From Bacillota bacterium (GTDB lineage Bacteria; Bacillota; Clostridia; Acetivibrionales; DTU013): DNA of 26,510 nt. Both the position numbers and the translations under genes were made by a program. Every line of letters starts with the position of its first letter. The first letter of the stretch is position 1. The stretch is taken from positions 1 to 26,510 of the forward strand of contig JAEYRV010000060.1 of assembly GCA_023435305.1 (NCBI GenBank), given 5' to 3'. The notes under the pieces were generated by a model. The model searched no databases and was not told where the DNA came from. It worked only from the letters and a program-made list of their open reading frames with translations. Below are positions 14,313-22,383 of this stretch, in pieces.

Positions 14313-15713
14313 CTACTTGACATTTATCATAACAGGCTGCTCAAGCTTAACCGAGCGGGAGTATTCCGGAGAGAGATATACGATATCATAAGGGTACGAG
14401 CGAAGGGCAAACTGCACCTCAAAAACATCCTGAGATTCTGCATACATCTGGGTCTCTTCATCGAAGTAACTATGGTTGGTTGATGACCAGCCATTGAAGG
14501 AGTATTTGCTTTCTGATTCATCGTAATAGTCTGTAGTAAAAAGCTGGTGTAGTGCATTATCTTTACGGTGTTTTGCGGTAAAAGTCAGATACCAGTTATC
14601 CCCTTCTCTGGATGCGGCCTTAAAACATACATCCTCCGGTAAGGCATCAGCCGTTACATTTTTCAGATCCACCCTGATTCTTTCCATATCCTTGTCAAGC
14701 CATATTGCTTCCTTTATGTAGAGCGTCAGATGCCTGCACTCGGAGAAGAATGAACTCTCTATCCGGAATGAACACATCATCGGCGTATCTTCGGAGCCGG
14801 TGGCTGTAATACCGTTGCTGACCTGCTCAAAGCGTTTGCCGTTCTCATCCTCCAAATAGAAAACCAGTGATTTCAGCCATGCAGTATTGCCAGGGTCATC
14901 TTTCAGGTTCAGGCGTATGTGAGTCGGATAAATTTCCACAGTCGTTGCTGTAAGCGTTTGTCCGTCCAATACAAAGGTTTGATCAATGTTGATCACATCT
15001 CCTTGCTGTGTGTATGCAGGATCGAACGGGAGGAGGAATTCGAATACAGATATATATTCCGGTTCGGTATTTTTTTCGGGTCTGGACACTAGGTCGTCCT
15101 TTACAGGCACAGGCATTTCCATCGTATCACTGCCTCTGTCAAATACCTTGCAGATAAGCCTGAGACTGTCTGGTATATCGTTGTTGACAAAATCAACGGT
15201 GATCCGCCGCAGTTTGTCGTTTTGCTCATCAATGTCGCCGAAGCTGACAGAGAAGCCCTCAAGTGGTGTGTTGTCCGACGAGTCTATTACAGGGTGGCAT
15301 GTCATATGAGTATATATCCCTGAAGACAATGTGTAAAAAACATGAAGCTGCTTTTGGTCGACAATGACATATTCAATCCTCATCGTTATTTCATTTTCGG
15401 TCTGCTCCATGTCAATGATCTGAACATATTCATTTTTCACCGCTGCGCTCAGGGAAGGTGAAAAGGCTACAGCAGCAGTAAGCTCACGCAGCAGAGGTAT
15501 GCGTGCGCACGCAAGCGCAAATGAAGTTGACATGTTCACCATTAAAATAAAGATTATAAAAAATGTGAATAAACTGCTCACAGGTATTGCGAGTAAACGT
15601 GTACGCCTCATGCCTTTAACCCTTGTTCGGGCGCGGTTTACAGTATTGTCCAAAGCAGGCGGGGTATGGTCAAGCTCACTTAAAAGAGAATAGTATTCAT
15701 TTTTACGGTCCAT
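14313..15713 (-). CDS. Membrane anti-sigma factor, DUF4179-type
   Basis: A 466-aa protein: a short cytoplasmic N-terminus (about 1-36, RTRVKGMRRTR) that would hold the sigma factor, one membrane segment at about 38-58 (LLAIPVSSLFTFFIIFILMV), and a large extracytoplasmic domain with many beta-strands, including ILPFDPAY-like and LDGQTLTATTVEIYPTHIRL segments typical of DUF4179 proteins. The gene starts 3 bp after the ECF sigma stop, and its ribosome site GAGGAGG lies inside the sigma gene end. The pair forms one operon. It should retain the sigma factor at the membrane until an envelope signal arrives. The family name is from recognition of layout and text, not a search. Confidence 0.82.
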   Translation of the reverse strand: MDRKNEYYSLLSELDHTPPALDNTVNRARTRVKGMRRTRLLAIPVSSLFTFFIIFILMVNMSTSFALACARIPLLRELTAAVAFSPSLSAAVKNEYVQIIDMEQTENEITMRIEYVIVDQKQLHVFYTLSSGIYTHMTCHPVIDSSDNTPLEGFSVSFGDIDEQNDKLRRITVDFVNNDIPDSLRLICKVFDRGSDTMEMPVPVKDDLVSRPEKNTEPEYISVFEFLLPFDPAYTQQGDVINIDQTFVLDGQTLTATTVEIYPTHIRLNLKDDPGNTAWLKSLVFYLEDENGKRFEQVSNGITATGSEDTPMMCSFRIESSFFSECRHLTLYIKEAIWLDKDMERIRVDLKNVTADALPEDVCFKAASREGDNWYLTFTAKHRKDNALHQLFTTDYYDESESKYSFNGWSSTNHSYFDEETQMYAESQDVFEVQFALRSYPYDIVYLSPEYSRSVKLEQPVMINVK

Positions 15714-15716
15714 ACA

Positions 15717-16181
15717 TCATTCCTCCTCACTAAGTTCCAGCTTCAATAAGCTTAGTGCGCGGCGCTGTCTGGTGACTACAGTACCCAGCGGGATCATCAG
15801 GCTTTGGGCTGTTTGTGCCAGAGTCAGTTGTGTAAAATACCGCAGGACGACAATTTCCTTCAGTTCCTGAGGCAGACGGCGGATGGCTTCGTACAGCGGA
15901 AGCGAATCGTATTCCTCCGCCGCTGTCTCGGGAAGAGTTTCCATCGGCAGCTCCCGCTTTATTCGGCGCAATTCCTTTTTACATTCATTTATTAAAATTC
16001 GTGTCATCCATGTGTCAAAATACTCAGGCTGCCGCAGCTTTCTCAGAGCTTTCAATCCCCGATAAACAGCCTCGTCTACTGCGTTTACGGCCGTGCTCTC
16101 ACTGCCGAGGTAAAGAAGCGCCGTGCGGTACAGCCGGGATTTCAGATGCTCTGTCCGGGCGGCAAACTCGTTGCTGTCCAT
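15717..16181 (-). CDS. ECF-type sigma-70 factor
   Basis: A 154-aa sigma factor with region 2 (RLYRTALLYLGSESTAVNAVDEAVYRG.. and YFDTWMTRILINECKKELRR) and region 4 (LPQELKEIVVLRYFTQLTLA followed by QTAQSLMIPLGTVVTRQRRAL). The 2.1 helix motif and the helix-turn-helix in region 4 are clear. The length is that of the SigV/SigW-like group. AAAGGAG 10 bp upstream supports the ATG at 16181. It is followed by its probable anti-sigma factor and is divergent from the VanY-R-S operon, which may be part of its envelope-stress regulon. I did not find a convincing autoregulatory promoter in 16182-16311. Confidence 0.9.
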   Translation of the reverse strand: MDSNEFAARTEHLKSRLYRTALLYLGSESTAVNAVDEAVYRGLKALRKLRQPEYFDTWMTRILINECKKELRRIKRELPMETLPETAAEEYDSLPLYEAIRRLPQELKEIVVLRYFTQLTLAQTAQSLMIPLGTVVTRQRRALSLLKLELSEEE

Positions 16182-16311
16182 ATTCGATTACGCTCCTTTC
16201 TGCAGTGAACAGGAATCACTTGCACATATTAGATGCTTTTGCCAACTGTTTTGATTCATGATATCAGAAATAATTTGAAAAATCTTAACCTTTTATAGCT
16301 CTTAACTTTGA

Positions 16312-16353
16312 CGCACCTCCTCATAATGGAATAAAAAACCGGTGAAGAGGTGC
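16312..16353. repeat. 42-bp palindromic element, copy 3
   Basis: CGCACCTCCTCATAATGGAA opens the copy, and GTGAAGAGGTGC closes it; the arms pair as CGCACCTC..CA with TG..GAGGTGC. Loop sequence ATAATGGAATAAAAAACCGG nearly equals copy 1. The right arm ends 6 bp before the VanY start codon, and its AGAGGTG can act as the ribosome site. Confidence 0.8.
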
Positions 16354-16358
16354 CATTT

Positions 16359-17348
16359 ATGTCAGCAGCAAACGGAAGAACCAATGGAACAACCAGTCCA
16401 GGAACCTATAGCAGAGATAGCCACAGAATCAATAGAAGAAGGAATAGGAGAATGATCAGGAGAATGATCAGGACCTTTTTATTTTTCCTTTCGGTTATAT
16501 TAATTGCTTCCGTACTTTATCTCGAATCAGGTCACAACGCATTTAACATAATAGAAGCAAAGCTGGGTTATGGATCATTTAAGAATGGGATGGACAAAAT
16601 TGAGACCAGGAAAACTGATATATCCAAGGACGACCAATCCCAGGTACATTTATCCCAGCTTGATTTATCAAATGAGCTCATGCTTGTTAATTCCGAGAAC
16701 TTGATAGATGAGGATTTTGCGGCTGAGCTTTCTCCGGCATACCGGGTCGTTCCGCTTTCCACAAGTGACATACAATTGAACGATGCTGCTCTGGAGGCTG
16801 TGGCAGACATGTTTGAGGCGGCAAAGGAGAAAGGCTACAAGGATTTCTTTGTCAATAGCGGGTTTAGATCCTATCAGAAGCAAAAAGAGCTGTACGATAA
16901 CTCACAAGATAAAAGCTTTGTGCAGATGCCGGGCGCCAGCGAGCATCAGACGGGGTATGCCCTTGATATTGCATATAACGGGTTGACCGGCGAAGCGTTC
17001 GGCGATTCTCCTCAGGGAAAATGGCTTATGGAAAATGCACATAAATACGGCTTGATTCTGCGATATCCGGAGGACAAGACCGAGATCACGAAAATAAGCT
17101 ACGAGTCCTGGCATTACCGCTATGTTGGCATTCCACACGCGTATTACTGTTACGAAAACAATTTGTGTCTCGAGGAATATGTCAGCTTTCTCGCAAAGGG
17201 CGGCAGCTATTCGATATCTATTGACAAAAAAGTTTATACTGTATATTATGCAACTGAAAACGATGGTTTCATCGATGTTCCGGCAGACAAAACATGCATG
17301 GTCTCGCCAGATAACACGGGCGGGTATGTTGTGGTGATAATGGGGTGA
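16359..17348 (+). CDS. vanY: VanY-type D-Ala-D-Ala carboxypeptidase (M15)
   Basis: Zinc DD-carboxypeptidase that trims the terminal D-Ala of peptidoglycan stem peptides outside the membrane. With the ATG at 16359 it has 329 aa: a basic N-terminus (RRRNRRMIRRMIR), one membrane anchor at about 38-55 (TFLFFLSVILIASVLYL), a linker, and the catalytic domain from about 125. Zinc and catalytic residues are visible: H196 and D203 in SEHQTGYALDI, and E249 and H252 in YESWHYRYVG; SGFRSYQKQ also matches the family. A GTG at 16350 is in frame but lies in the palindrome. The response regulator starts 4 bp downstream. No vanH/vanA/vanX ligase genes are present, so this is probably a cell-wall remodelling locus rather than full glycopeptide resistance. 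Confidence 0.88.
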   Translation: MSAANGRTNGTTSPGTYSRDSHRINRRRNRRMIRRMIRTFLFFLSVILIASVLYLESGHNAFNIIEAKLGYGSFKNGMDKIETRKTDISKDDQSQVHLSQLDLSNELMLVNSENLIDEDFAAELSPAYRVVPLSTSDIQLNDAALEAVADMFEAAKEKGYKDFFVNSGFRSYQKQKELYDNSQDKSFVQMPGASEHQTGYALDIAYNGLTGEAFGDSPQGKWLMENAHKYGLILRYPEDKTEITKISYESWHYRYVGIPHAYYCYENNLCLEEYVSFLAKGGSYSISIDKKVYTVYYATENDGFIDVPADKTCMVSPDNTGGYVVVIMG

Positions 17349-17352
17349 GCCT

Positions 17353-18075
17353 TTGGACAATAACGTGAACTATAACGTATTGATATGTGATGACGACAGA
17401 GACATATTAAATGCACTTGAAATATACCTCAAGCAGGACGGATATAATGTGATAAAGGCTGAAAACGGCGTGCAGGCTATGGAAATATTAAAAGCCTCGG
17501 TCGTGCACCTGATCCTGCTTGATGTGATGATGCCGCAAATGGATGGCATCATGACTGCCGTGAAAATCCGCGAGAACAACATCAACATACCAATCATATT
17601 CTTAAGCGCAAAAAGCGAGGATACGGACCGGGTGTTGGGCCTCAATATGGGCGGTGACGATTACGTTGCAAAGCCCTTCAACACAGTCGAACTGCTCGCC
17701 AGGGTAAAGGCGCATCTGCGGCGTTATGCAAGACTGGGTGGCATCGCGGAACAGGCCCCGGAGGCCCGGAACATTTATACGACCGGCGGCCTTGTTGTCG
17801 ATGATAACAAAAAGCAGGTCACTGTTGACGGTGACGAAGTAGCGCTGACCGCAACGGAATACAACATACTAAAGCTGCTTGCCAGCAATATGGAGCGTGT
17901 TTTTACCGCCAATCAGATATATGAAACGGTTTGGAACGAACCCGCTTTCAATGTCGGCAAAATTATTTCGGTACATATTCGGCACATCAGAGAAAAAATC
18001 GAGATTGATCCAAAAGAGCCAAGATACCTGAAAATCGTCTATGGTCTTGGATACAAGGTGGTGCATATTGTATGA
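17353..18075 (+). CDS. vanR: OmpR/VanR-family response regulator
   Basis: A 240-aa two-component regulator. The receiver domain occupies about 7-122: D13-D15 acidic cluster, phospho-acceptor D57 in LLDVMMPQMDG, S/T in LSAKSED and the lysine of DDYVAKPF. The winged-helix effector occupies about 145-238: VALTATEYNILKLLASN, the recognition helix NVGKIISVHIRHIREKIE and GLGYKVV. The likely start is TTG at 17353, with GGGGTGA just upstream at the end of the vanY gene; a GTG at 17365 is an alternative. The stop overlaps the kinase start as ATGA, so the pair is translationally coupled. It probably controls its own operon including the carboxypeptidase gene. Confidence 0.9.
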   Translation: MDNNVNYNVLICDDDRDILNALEIYLKQDGYNVIKAENGVQAMEILKASVVHLILLDVMMPQMDGIMTAVKIRENNINIPIIFLSAKSEDTDRVLGLNMGGDDYVAKPFNTVELLARVKAHLRRYARLGGIAEQAPEARNIYTTGGLVVDDNKKQVTVDGDEVALTATEYNILKLLASNMERVFTANQIYETVWNEPAFNVGKIISVHIRHIREKIEIDPKEPRYLKIVYGLGYKVVHIV

Positions 18076-19427
18076 AGAAGCTTCTAAACTCATACCTAAC
18101 ATTTGCTTTGCTTTTGGCTGCCTCATATTGCTGTGCCTTTCTTTTAGTATGCAATAGCGTACGTTCCTTTAGATATTATGCAACAGAGCTGTTTCATCGG
18201 AGCTTTGATTTTGGTGAATTGGCGGTGGTTGTATTTATAGCAGGCATTTTCCTGTTTGCCCTGCTCGCTGCATCAATATGGATCCTGACCGAAAACGGCA
18301 GGCTGAAGCTTTGGAAATCGACAAAATTAGAGTTCATTGTCGTTACAGTCCTTATATTTTCAATGATCACAATGATCTTCTTTATTGTGCGATACGGCAG
18401 ACTGCTGAATTACTCGATGAGAATCCTGGCGTTTCCTGTAACGGCCTACATTCTTTTTATATTCTGGTTTGTAAGGCTCATTGCATTCCTGCAGGCAGGC
18501 AATAAATACAGAAAAATGTCATGGTATAAATTCTACAAGCAGTTTCCGATCAAACAGCCGGTTTCTGTTTTTTTCACATTCCTTTCACTGATGTCATTCA
18601 TATATTTGTTGTTTGATATAAATGTGGGCACTGCTTTATTGACATTATCTCATTTTGCTTTAGTAACTGTATTGGCCGAGCATCTGTCAAGGTTTTCGGA
18701 GACCAGGGCCGCACAATTTGAGAAAATCGCCGAGGACAGGCTGAAATCCGAGAGATTGAAAACAGAGCTCATTGCCAATGTATCTCACGATATTAAGACG
18801 CCGATCACTTCTATAATAAACTATGCAGACCTTATCAGCAGGGAAAGCACCGAAAATGAGCGGCTGAAGGAATACACCGAGGTGATCCGTAAAAAGTCGC
18901 TGAGGTTGAAGTCCTTGATGGAGGATCTGATCGAGGCCAGCAAAGCGGGGACCGGCAACATAAAAATGACACTCGAGACCATCAATTTCTGTGAGCTTCT
19001 GGGGCAGATCATGGGTGAATTTGACGAGCAGATGGAAAAAAATCAGCTTCAGCTCGTAGCGAAAATTCCCGAGACCGCGGTAAGCATTCGGACTGATGGA
19101 AGGTATTTATGGAGGGTGTTGGAGAATATATTCTCCAATGCGGTCAAATACTCTATGAGCGGGACGCGTGTGTACGCCGATCTGGCAAGCACAGACGATA
19201 TGCATATATTCACACTGAAGAACATATCAAAGGATCCGTTGAACATTTCTGCAGACGAGCTCACCGAGCAGTTCGTCAGGGGCGACCGCGCCCGCTTCAC
19301 CGAGGGCAACGGACTCGGGCTCTATATTGCTAAGAGCCTGACCGAAGCTATGGGCGGCCAGTTTAGCATCAACATAAGCGGTGATCTGTTCGAGGTGGAG
19401 ATAAGATTTGATTCCACACACACTTAA
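18072..19427 (+). CDS. vanS: VanS-like sensor histidine kinase
   Basis: A 451-aa membrane kinase. About six hydrophobic segments lie in the first 210 residues (for example YLTFALLLAASYCCAFLLV, VVFIAGIFLFALLAASIWI, VTVLIFSMITMIFFIV and VSVFFTFLSLMSFIYLLF). It is therefore a polytopic, intramembrane-type sensor rather than the two-helix VanS with an external loop. Then come the dimerisation domain with H239 in NVSHDIKTP, the N box NIFSNAVKYS and the G2 box EGNGLGLYIAKSL. ELTEQFVRGDRAR corresponds to the F box. It partners the response regulator immediately upstream. The signal is unknown, and the name vanS reflects neighbours rather than proven drug sensing. Confidence 0.88.
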   Translation: MKKLLNSYLTFALLLAASYCCAFLLVCNSVRSFRYYATELFHRSFDFGELAVVVFIAGIFLFALLAASIWILTENGRLKLWKSTKLEFIVVTVLIFSMITMIFFIVRYGRLLNYSMRILAFPVTAYILFIFWFVRLIAFLQAGNKYRKMSWYKFYKQFPIKQPVSVFFTFLSLMSFIYLLFDINVGTALLTLSHFALVTVLAEHLSRFSETRAAQFEKIAEDRLKSERLKTELIANVSHDIKTPITSIINYADLISRESTENERLKEYTEVIRKKSLRLKSLMEDLIEASKAGTGNIKMTLETINFCELLGQIMGEFDEQMEKNQLQLVAKIPETAVSIRTDGRYLWRVLENIFSNAVKYSMSGTRVYADLASTDDMHIFTLKNISKDPLNISADELTEQFVRGDRARFTEGNGLGLYIAKSLTEAMGGQFSINISGDLFEVEIRFDSTHT

Positions 19428-19446
19428 AGTAAGACACATAAAAGGC

Positions 19447-19767
19447 TTATTTTCGAGAGCTTAAAATGGTATGCTTTTCAAGAAAGTTTTCATCTTTATC
19501 AATAAGATCTAAAAGCCTTTGTGCTGGTCCCTCGGGTACGTTTTTATCTGCCTCCCATGCTTCCACTGTTTTAATGGATACACCTAAAACAGCAGCTAAT
19601 GATTTTTGTGTCATGTTTTGCTTCCGGCGTATTGCTCTTATTTCGGCTCCACGGAACCTTGGCAAGGCAGCAATACTTATATGCTTGGATTTTACTGCTT
19701 TCAATTCACCTTTTTCGTATTGTATAGCTTCATTTAAGCCTTTTATAATGCTATCGTATACTCCCAT
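19447..19767 (-). CDS. higA: HigA-type XRE antitoxin
   Basis: A 106-aa helix-turn-helix protein. The C-terminal half holds the HTH: EIRAIRRKQNMTQKSLAAVL followed by GVSIKTVEAWEADKNVP, as in HigA2/MqsA-like antitoxins. The N-terminal half (IIKGLNEAIQYEKGEL) is the usual toxin-contact region for this group. It starts 4 bp after the toxin gene on the same strand, in toxin-first order characteristic of higBA. It should neutralise the toxin and bind the palindromic operator upstream of the pair. Confidence 0.9.
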   Translation of the reverse strand: MGVYDSIIKGLNEAIQYEKGELKAVKSKHISIAALPRFRGAEIRAIRRKQNMTQKSLAAVLGVSIKTVEAWEADKNVPEGPAQRLLDLIDKDENFLEKHTILSSRK

Positions 19768-19771
19768 TCCA

Positions 19772-20113
19772 TCACTTCCTTCTCAACTCTTCCTCAAGAA
19801 GTTTAATAAGCTTTTTTACCTCATTACGTTCCTCTTTAGAAAGATTATCCTTTTCATTCTTAGCATATGAAGAAATTAAATACAATTTTTCATAATAAAC
19901 AAAATCCACGTATATAACACGTATGCTGCTGCTTTTTCCTCTGTTAGGCAGCGCCCATCTTAGCTTTCTTAATCCACCTGTTCCTTCCATAATGCTACCG
20001 CTCTCTGGATTTATGCATAAATGATACTCCAGATCAGCTAAATCATCTTCAGTAAGGCCAAAATTGCTCCAGCATTTCTCGAACTCCGGTAACCTTACAA
20101 ATTCTCTATACAT
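19772..20113 (-). CDS. higB: HigB/RelE-type toxin
   Basis: A 113-aa RelE/ParE superfamily protein. Family text: LPEFEKCWSNFGLTEDDLADLE near the N-terminus, then GGLRKLRWALPNRGKSSSIRVIY and the strand YLISSYAKNEKDNLSKEE. HigB2-like members cleave translated mRNA at the ribosome; that activity is inferred. It is the first gene of a two-gene operon. The position within an ordinary chromosomal stretch next to SOS genes does not indicate a prophage by itself. Confidence 0.88.
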   Translation of the reverse strand: MYREFVRLPEFEKCWSNFGLTEDDLADLEYHLCINPESGSIMEGTGGLRKLRWALPNRGKSSSIRVIYVDFVYYEKLYLISSYAKNEKDNLSKEERNEVKKLIKLLEEELRRK

Positions 20114-20129
20114 CTAGACTCCTACAAGT

Positions 20130-20159
20130 ATTATACCCTATTTAATAGGATATAATCAA
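20130..20159 (-). promoter_or_regulatory. higBA promoter with palindromic operator
   Basis: Reading the minus strand, TTGATT (20159-20154) and TATAAT (20135-20130) form a promoter with 18-bp spacing, 17 bp before the toxin start. A 23-bp near-perfect palindrome, TATACCCTATT-T-AATAGGATATA (20132-20154, 10 of 11 pairs), fills the spacer and touches the -10 box. It is the expected site for autorepression by the antitoxin. Between it and 20412 I see no gene. Confidence 0.7.
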
Positions 20160-20412
20160 TGAATTATTATGTATATAATGTGACATGTAAAATAATACCT
20201 TATTCAGCTTTATCTTTTAAAAGTCTACCACTTATGTCAAAAACATTCAATATATCAGTCGTGCTTATAACAGATTGATAAGTGAAGCATTTGAGTATAA
20301 AGAAGGATATTAAGTATTTATGTTGAATTTCATTATGGAATATTCAAGCATATAAAGCAAATATGAACATAAAGCAAGGACATTTGATGACAGATAGAAG
20401 GTGCTAACTAAT

Positions 20413-20446
20413 CCAGGCTAGCGCCGATGCAAGGCAGCATTGTAGA
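20413..20446 (+). pseudogene. Scar of a dinB 3' end
   Basis: This 34-bp stretch (CCAGGCTAGCGCCGATGCAA, then GGCAGCATTGTAGA) repeats 22308-22341, the last part of the dinB coding region, with two mismatches. Nothing of the rest of dinB is present. The stretch 20447-20526 that follows holds only the leader of the next gene. Confidence 0.7.
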
Positions 20447-20526
20447 TAAGAATCTCTGCGATTTAAGAAATGGGAAACGCACTTGTGTCCGGAGTTTTGA
20501 TCCAAAACAAGTAGAGGAAATGATTT

Positions 20527-20868
20527 ATGAGTGATAAAATTCAGAAAAACATACTTTGGGCACTATTAGATAAATATGAGCGCAGTAGTTTCTTTAGAGA
20601 CGAAAAGCTACCGACGCGTAGAATACTTTTGAAATTATATGATGGTGGAAAGAGTGATTTTCCTTATTATGATAGTGAGAAAAGTGAGCGTCGCATTTCT
20701 GTAAACCGAGTAGTAGTAGAGTTGGCCAAACTGGATTTGCTATCCTTTGAATGGATGAAAGGCGAACGTGATCACATCATAGCAAAAGTGTGGCTGAACA
20801 CAGATAGACTTATTGAATATATGCAGAAATGCAAGGCAGATGATGAACTTGTTCTTTACCACGCTTGA
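20527..20868 (+). CDS. Orphan JetD N-terminal-like protein (DUF3322-like)
   Basis: A 113-aa protein reading ILWALLDKYERSSFFRDEKL, then RRILLKLYDGGKSDFPYYDS, RRISVNRVVVELAKLDLLSF and EWMKGERDHIIAKVWLNTDR. The spacing of KYE.S, RR..LK, K.DFP.YD, L..L..L...EW and I..VWLN matches my knowledge of the N-terminal domain of JetD, the topoisomerase-VI-like nuclease subunit of the Wadjet (JetABCD) anti-plasmid system. The Toprim-bearing C-terminal two thirds are absent, and no jetA/B/C lies nearby. GTAGAGGAA precedes the ATG. It could be a remnant, or a short protein kept for another role. No search was possible. Confidence 0.5.
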   Translation: MSDKIQKNILWALLDKYERSSFFRDEKLPTRRILLKLYDGGKSDFPYYDSEKSERRISVNRVVVELAKLDLLSFEWMKGERDHIIAKVWLNTDRLIEYMQKCKADDELVLYHA

Positions 20869-21071
20869 CAATACAGTCCATCTAAGTATCTAATTTCCAG
20901 AGCGCTTGAAAAAATGCTTTAAGCTGAAATGTACGCACATTTGGGTGAGTGTCGTTTGCTTAGCTCAGTGTTAAGGCTTAAATCTGCCTGAAATACGGCA
21001 TTGATAAATCCATCCTGCGGATTCCATTCCGCTCGTTCATGATTTTTCCATGGTGTAATTTATTATAGGCC

Positions 21072-21101
21072 TTTACACGAACATGTGTTCGGGACTATAA
21101 T
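21072..21101 (+). promoter_or_regulatory. dinB promoter with LexA (SOS) box
   Basis: TTTACA (21072-21077) and TATAAT (21096-21101) are 18 bp apart. A perfect Gram-positive LexA/DinR box, CGAACATGTGTTCG (21078-21091), begins right after the -35 and lies in the spacer. LexA binding would exclude polymerase, so the gene should be induced by DNA damage. From 20869 to 21071 I see no gene. Confidence 0.88.
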
Positions 21102-21121
21102 AAATCTACGAGGTGTTTTCA

Positions 21122-22372
21122 ATGGGCGAGCGGATCATTTTCCATATAGATGCAAACAGTGCGTTTCTGTCCTGGTCTGCAGTCAATGCATTGCAGCATG
21201 GTGCGACTGTTGATTTCAGGGAAATTCCATCGATTGTGGGAGGTAATCAGGCAACCCGGCATGGCATAGTGCTTGCAAAGAGCATTCCGGCAAAGAAATA
21301 TGGAATACAGACTGGCGAGCCGGTCATCGAGGCAAGACAAAAATGTCCCGGCCTCCTGGTATTGCCCCCGGAGTATTTCGTCTATATGAAATGCAGCTCT
21401 GCCATGGTCGACATCGTAAAGGATTATTCCGACATCATCCAGCTATTTTCCATCGATGAAATGTTCGTTGACTATACCGGCATGGAAAAGATGCTTGGAG
21501 ACCCGGTCGAGTCGGCTCACCGGATAAAGGACAGGATCAGGAATGAGCTGGGGTTTACCGTTTCAGTGGGTGTTTCTTCAAATAAACTATTGGCGAAAAT
21601 GGCATCCGACCTCAAAAAGCCCGATGCTGTCACAACACTTTTCAAGGACGAGATACCATCGAAAATGTGGGGGCTTGGCGTAAGGGACCTTTACATGGTC
21701 GGGCAGGCAACAGAGGCAAAACTGCAAAGGATGGGGATATTCACGATCGGAGATCTGGCCAATACTGAAATCGAATTTCTGAAATACAAATTCAAAAGCT
21801 GGGGAGAGGTCCTTTGGTGTTATGCCAATGGAATCGAAGAGTCCCCTGTGAAGCCTGACGGAGCGATACCCTATATCAAAGGTATCGGCAACAGCTGCAC
21901 CATACATTTTGATGTTGAGGACAAGGACACCGCGCATAAGGTCCTGCTTTCCCTTGTTGAAACAGTAGGTATGAGGCTCAGGAACGGCAAGTTCTGCTGC
22001 AGATTGGTCCAGGTTTCGATAAAAACCAACGAACTGAAGTCTTACTCGCACCAGCACAAGTTTTTTGTACCCACCGATTGCACAAACGCCATTTATAAGG
22101 AAGCCTGCAGGCTCTTTGATATCATGTGGAAGGGTGAGCCGATAAGGCATCTGGGTGTGAGGGTATCGGAGCTTTGCGGGAATGATTTTGTCCAGCTTTC
22201 CTTATTGGAAAACAGCTTTGAGAAACAGCGACTGGTCGATCTGGCCGTTGATGATATCAGGCTGAAATACGGAAACTTCAGTGTGTTTCGGGCAGGATTC
22301 CTTCATACCAGGCTGGCGCCGATGCAAGGCGGCATTGTAGAGGACTTCCCAATAATGACAAGTATTCTTTGA
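21122..22372 (+). CDS. dinB: Y-family DNA polymerase (DinB/UmuC, Pol IV-like)
   Basis: A 416-aa error-prone translesion polymerase. Visible: metal-binding D10 in IIFHIDANSAF, catalytic D112-E113 in FSIDEMFVDYTG, the finger/palm text VSVGVSSNKLLAKMASDLKK, the thumb helix-hairpin-helix region LQRMGIFTIGDLANTEIEFL, and a little-finger domain from about 235. ATG 21122 follows GAGGTG; the in-frame GTG at 21113 overlaps that ribosome site and is less likely. The promoter carries a LexA box. A small gene follows 11 bp later, as is common for clostridial dinB homologues. The C-terminus does not end with an obvious beta-clamp motif beyond QLSLLENS near 360, which could serve. Confidence 0.93.
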   Translation: MGERIIFHIDANSAFLSWSAVNALQHGATVDFREIPSIVGGNQATRHGIVLAKSIPAKKYGIQTGEPVIEARQKCPGLLVLPPEYFVYMKCSSAMVDIVKDYSDIIQLFSIDEMFVDYTGMEKMLGDPVESAHRIKDRIRNELGFTVSVGVSSNKLLAKMASDLKKPDAVTTLFKDEIPSKMWGLGVRDLYMVGQATEAKLQRMGIFTIGDLANTEIEFLKYKFKSWGEVLWCYANGIEESPVKPDGAIPYIKGIGNSCTIHFDVEDKDTAHKVLLSLVETVGMRLRNGKFCCRLVQVSIKTNELKSYSHQHKFFVPTDCTNAIYKEACRLFDIMWKGEPIRHLGVRVSELCGNDFVQLSLLENSFEKQRLVDLAVDDIRLKYGNFSVFRAGFLHTRLAPMQGGIVEDFPIMTSIL

Positions 22373-22383
22373 GGGTGATATAG

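Noticed and set aside
16359..19427. Complete vancomycin-resistance cluster
   Set aside because: Only vanY-, vanR- and vanS-like genes are present; the dehydrogenase, ligase and dipeptidase genes are absent from the window.
21587..22150. 187-codon minus-strand frame inside dinB
   Set aside because: It is antisense to dinB, has no ribosome site and no recognisable motif.
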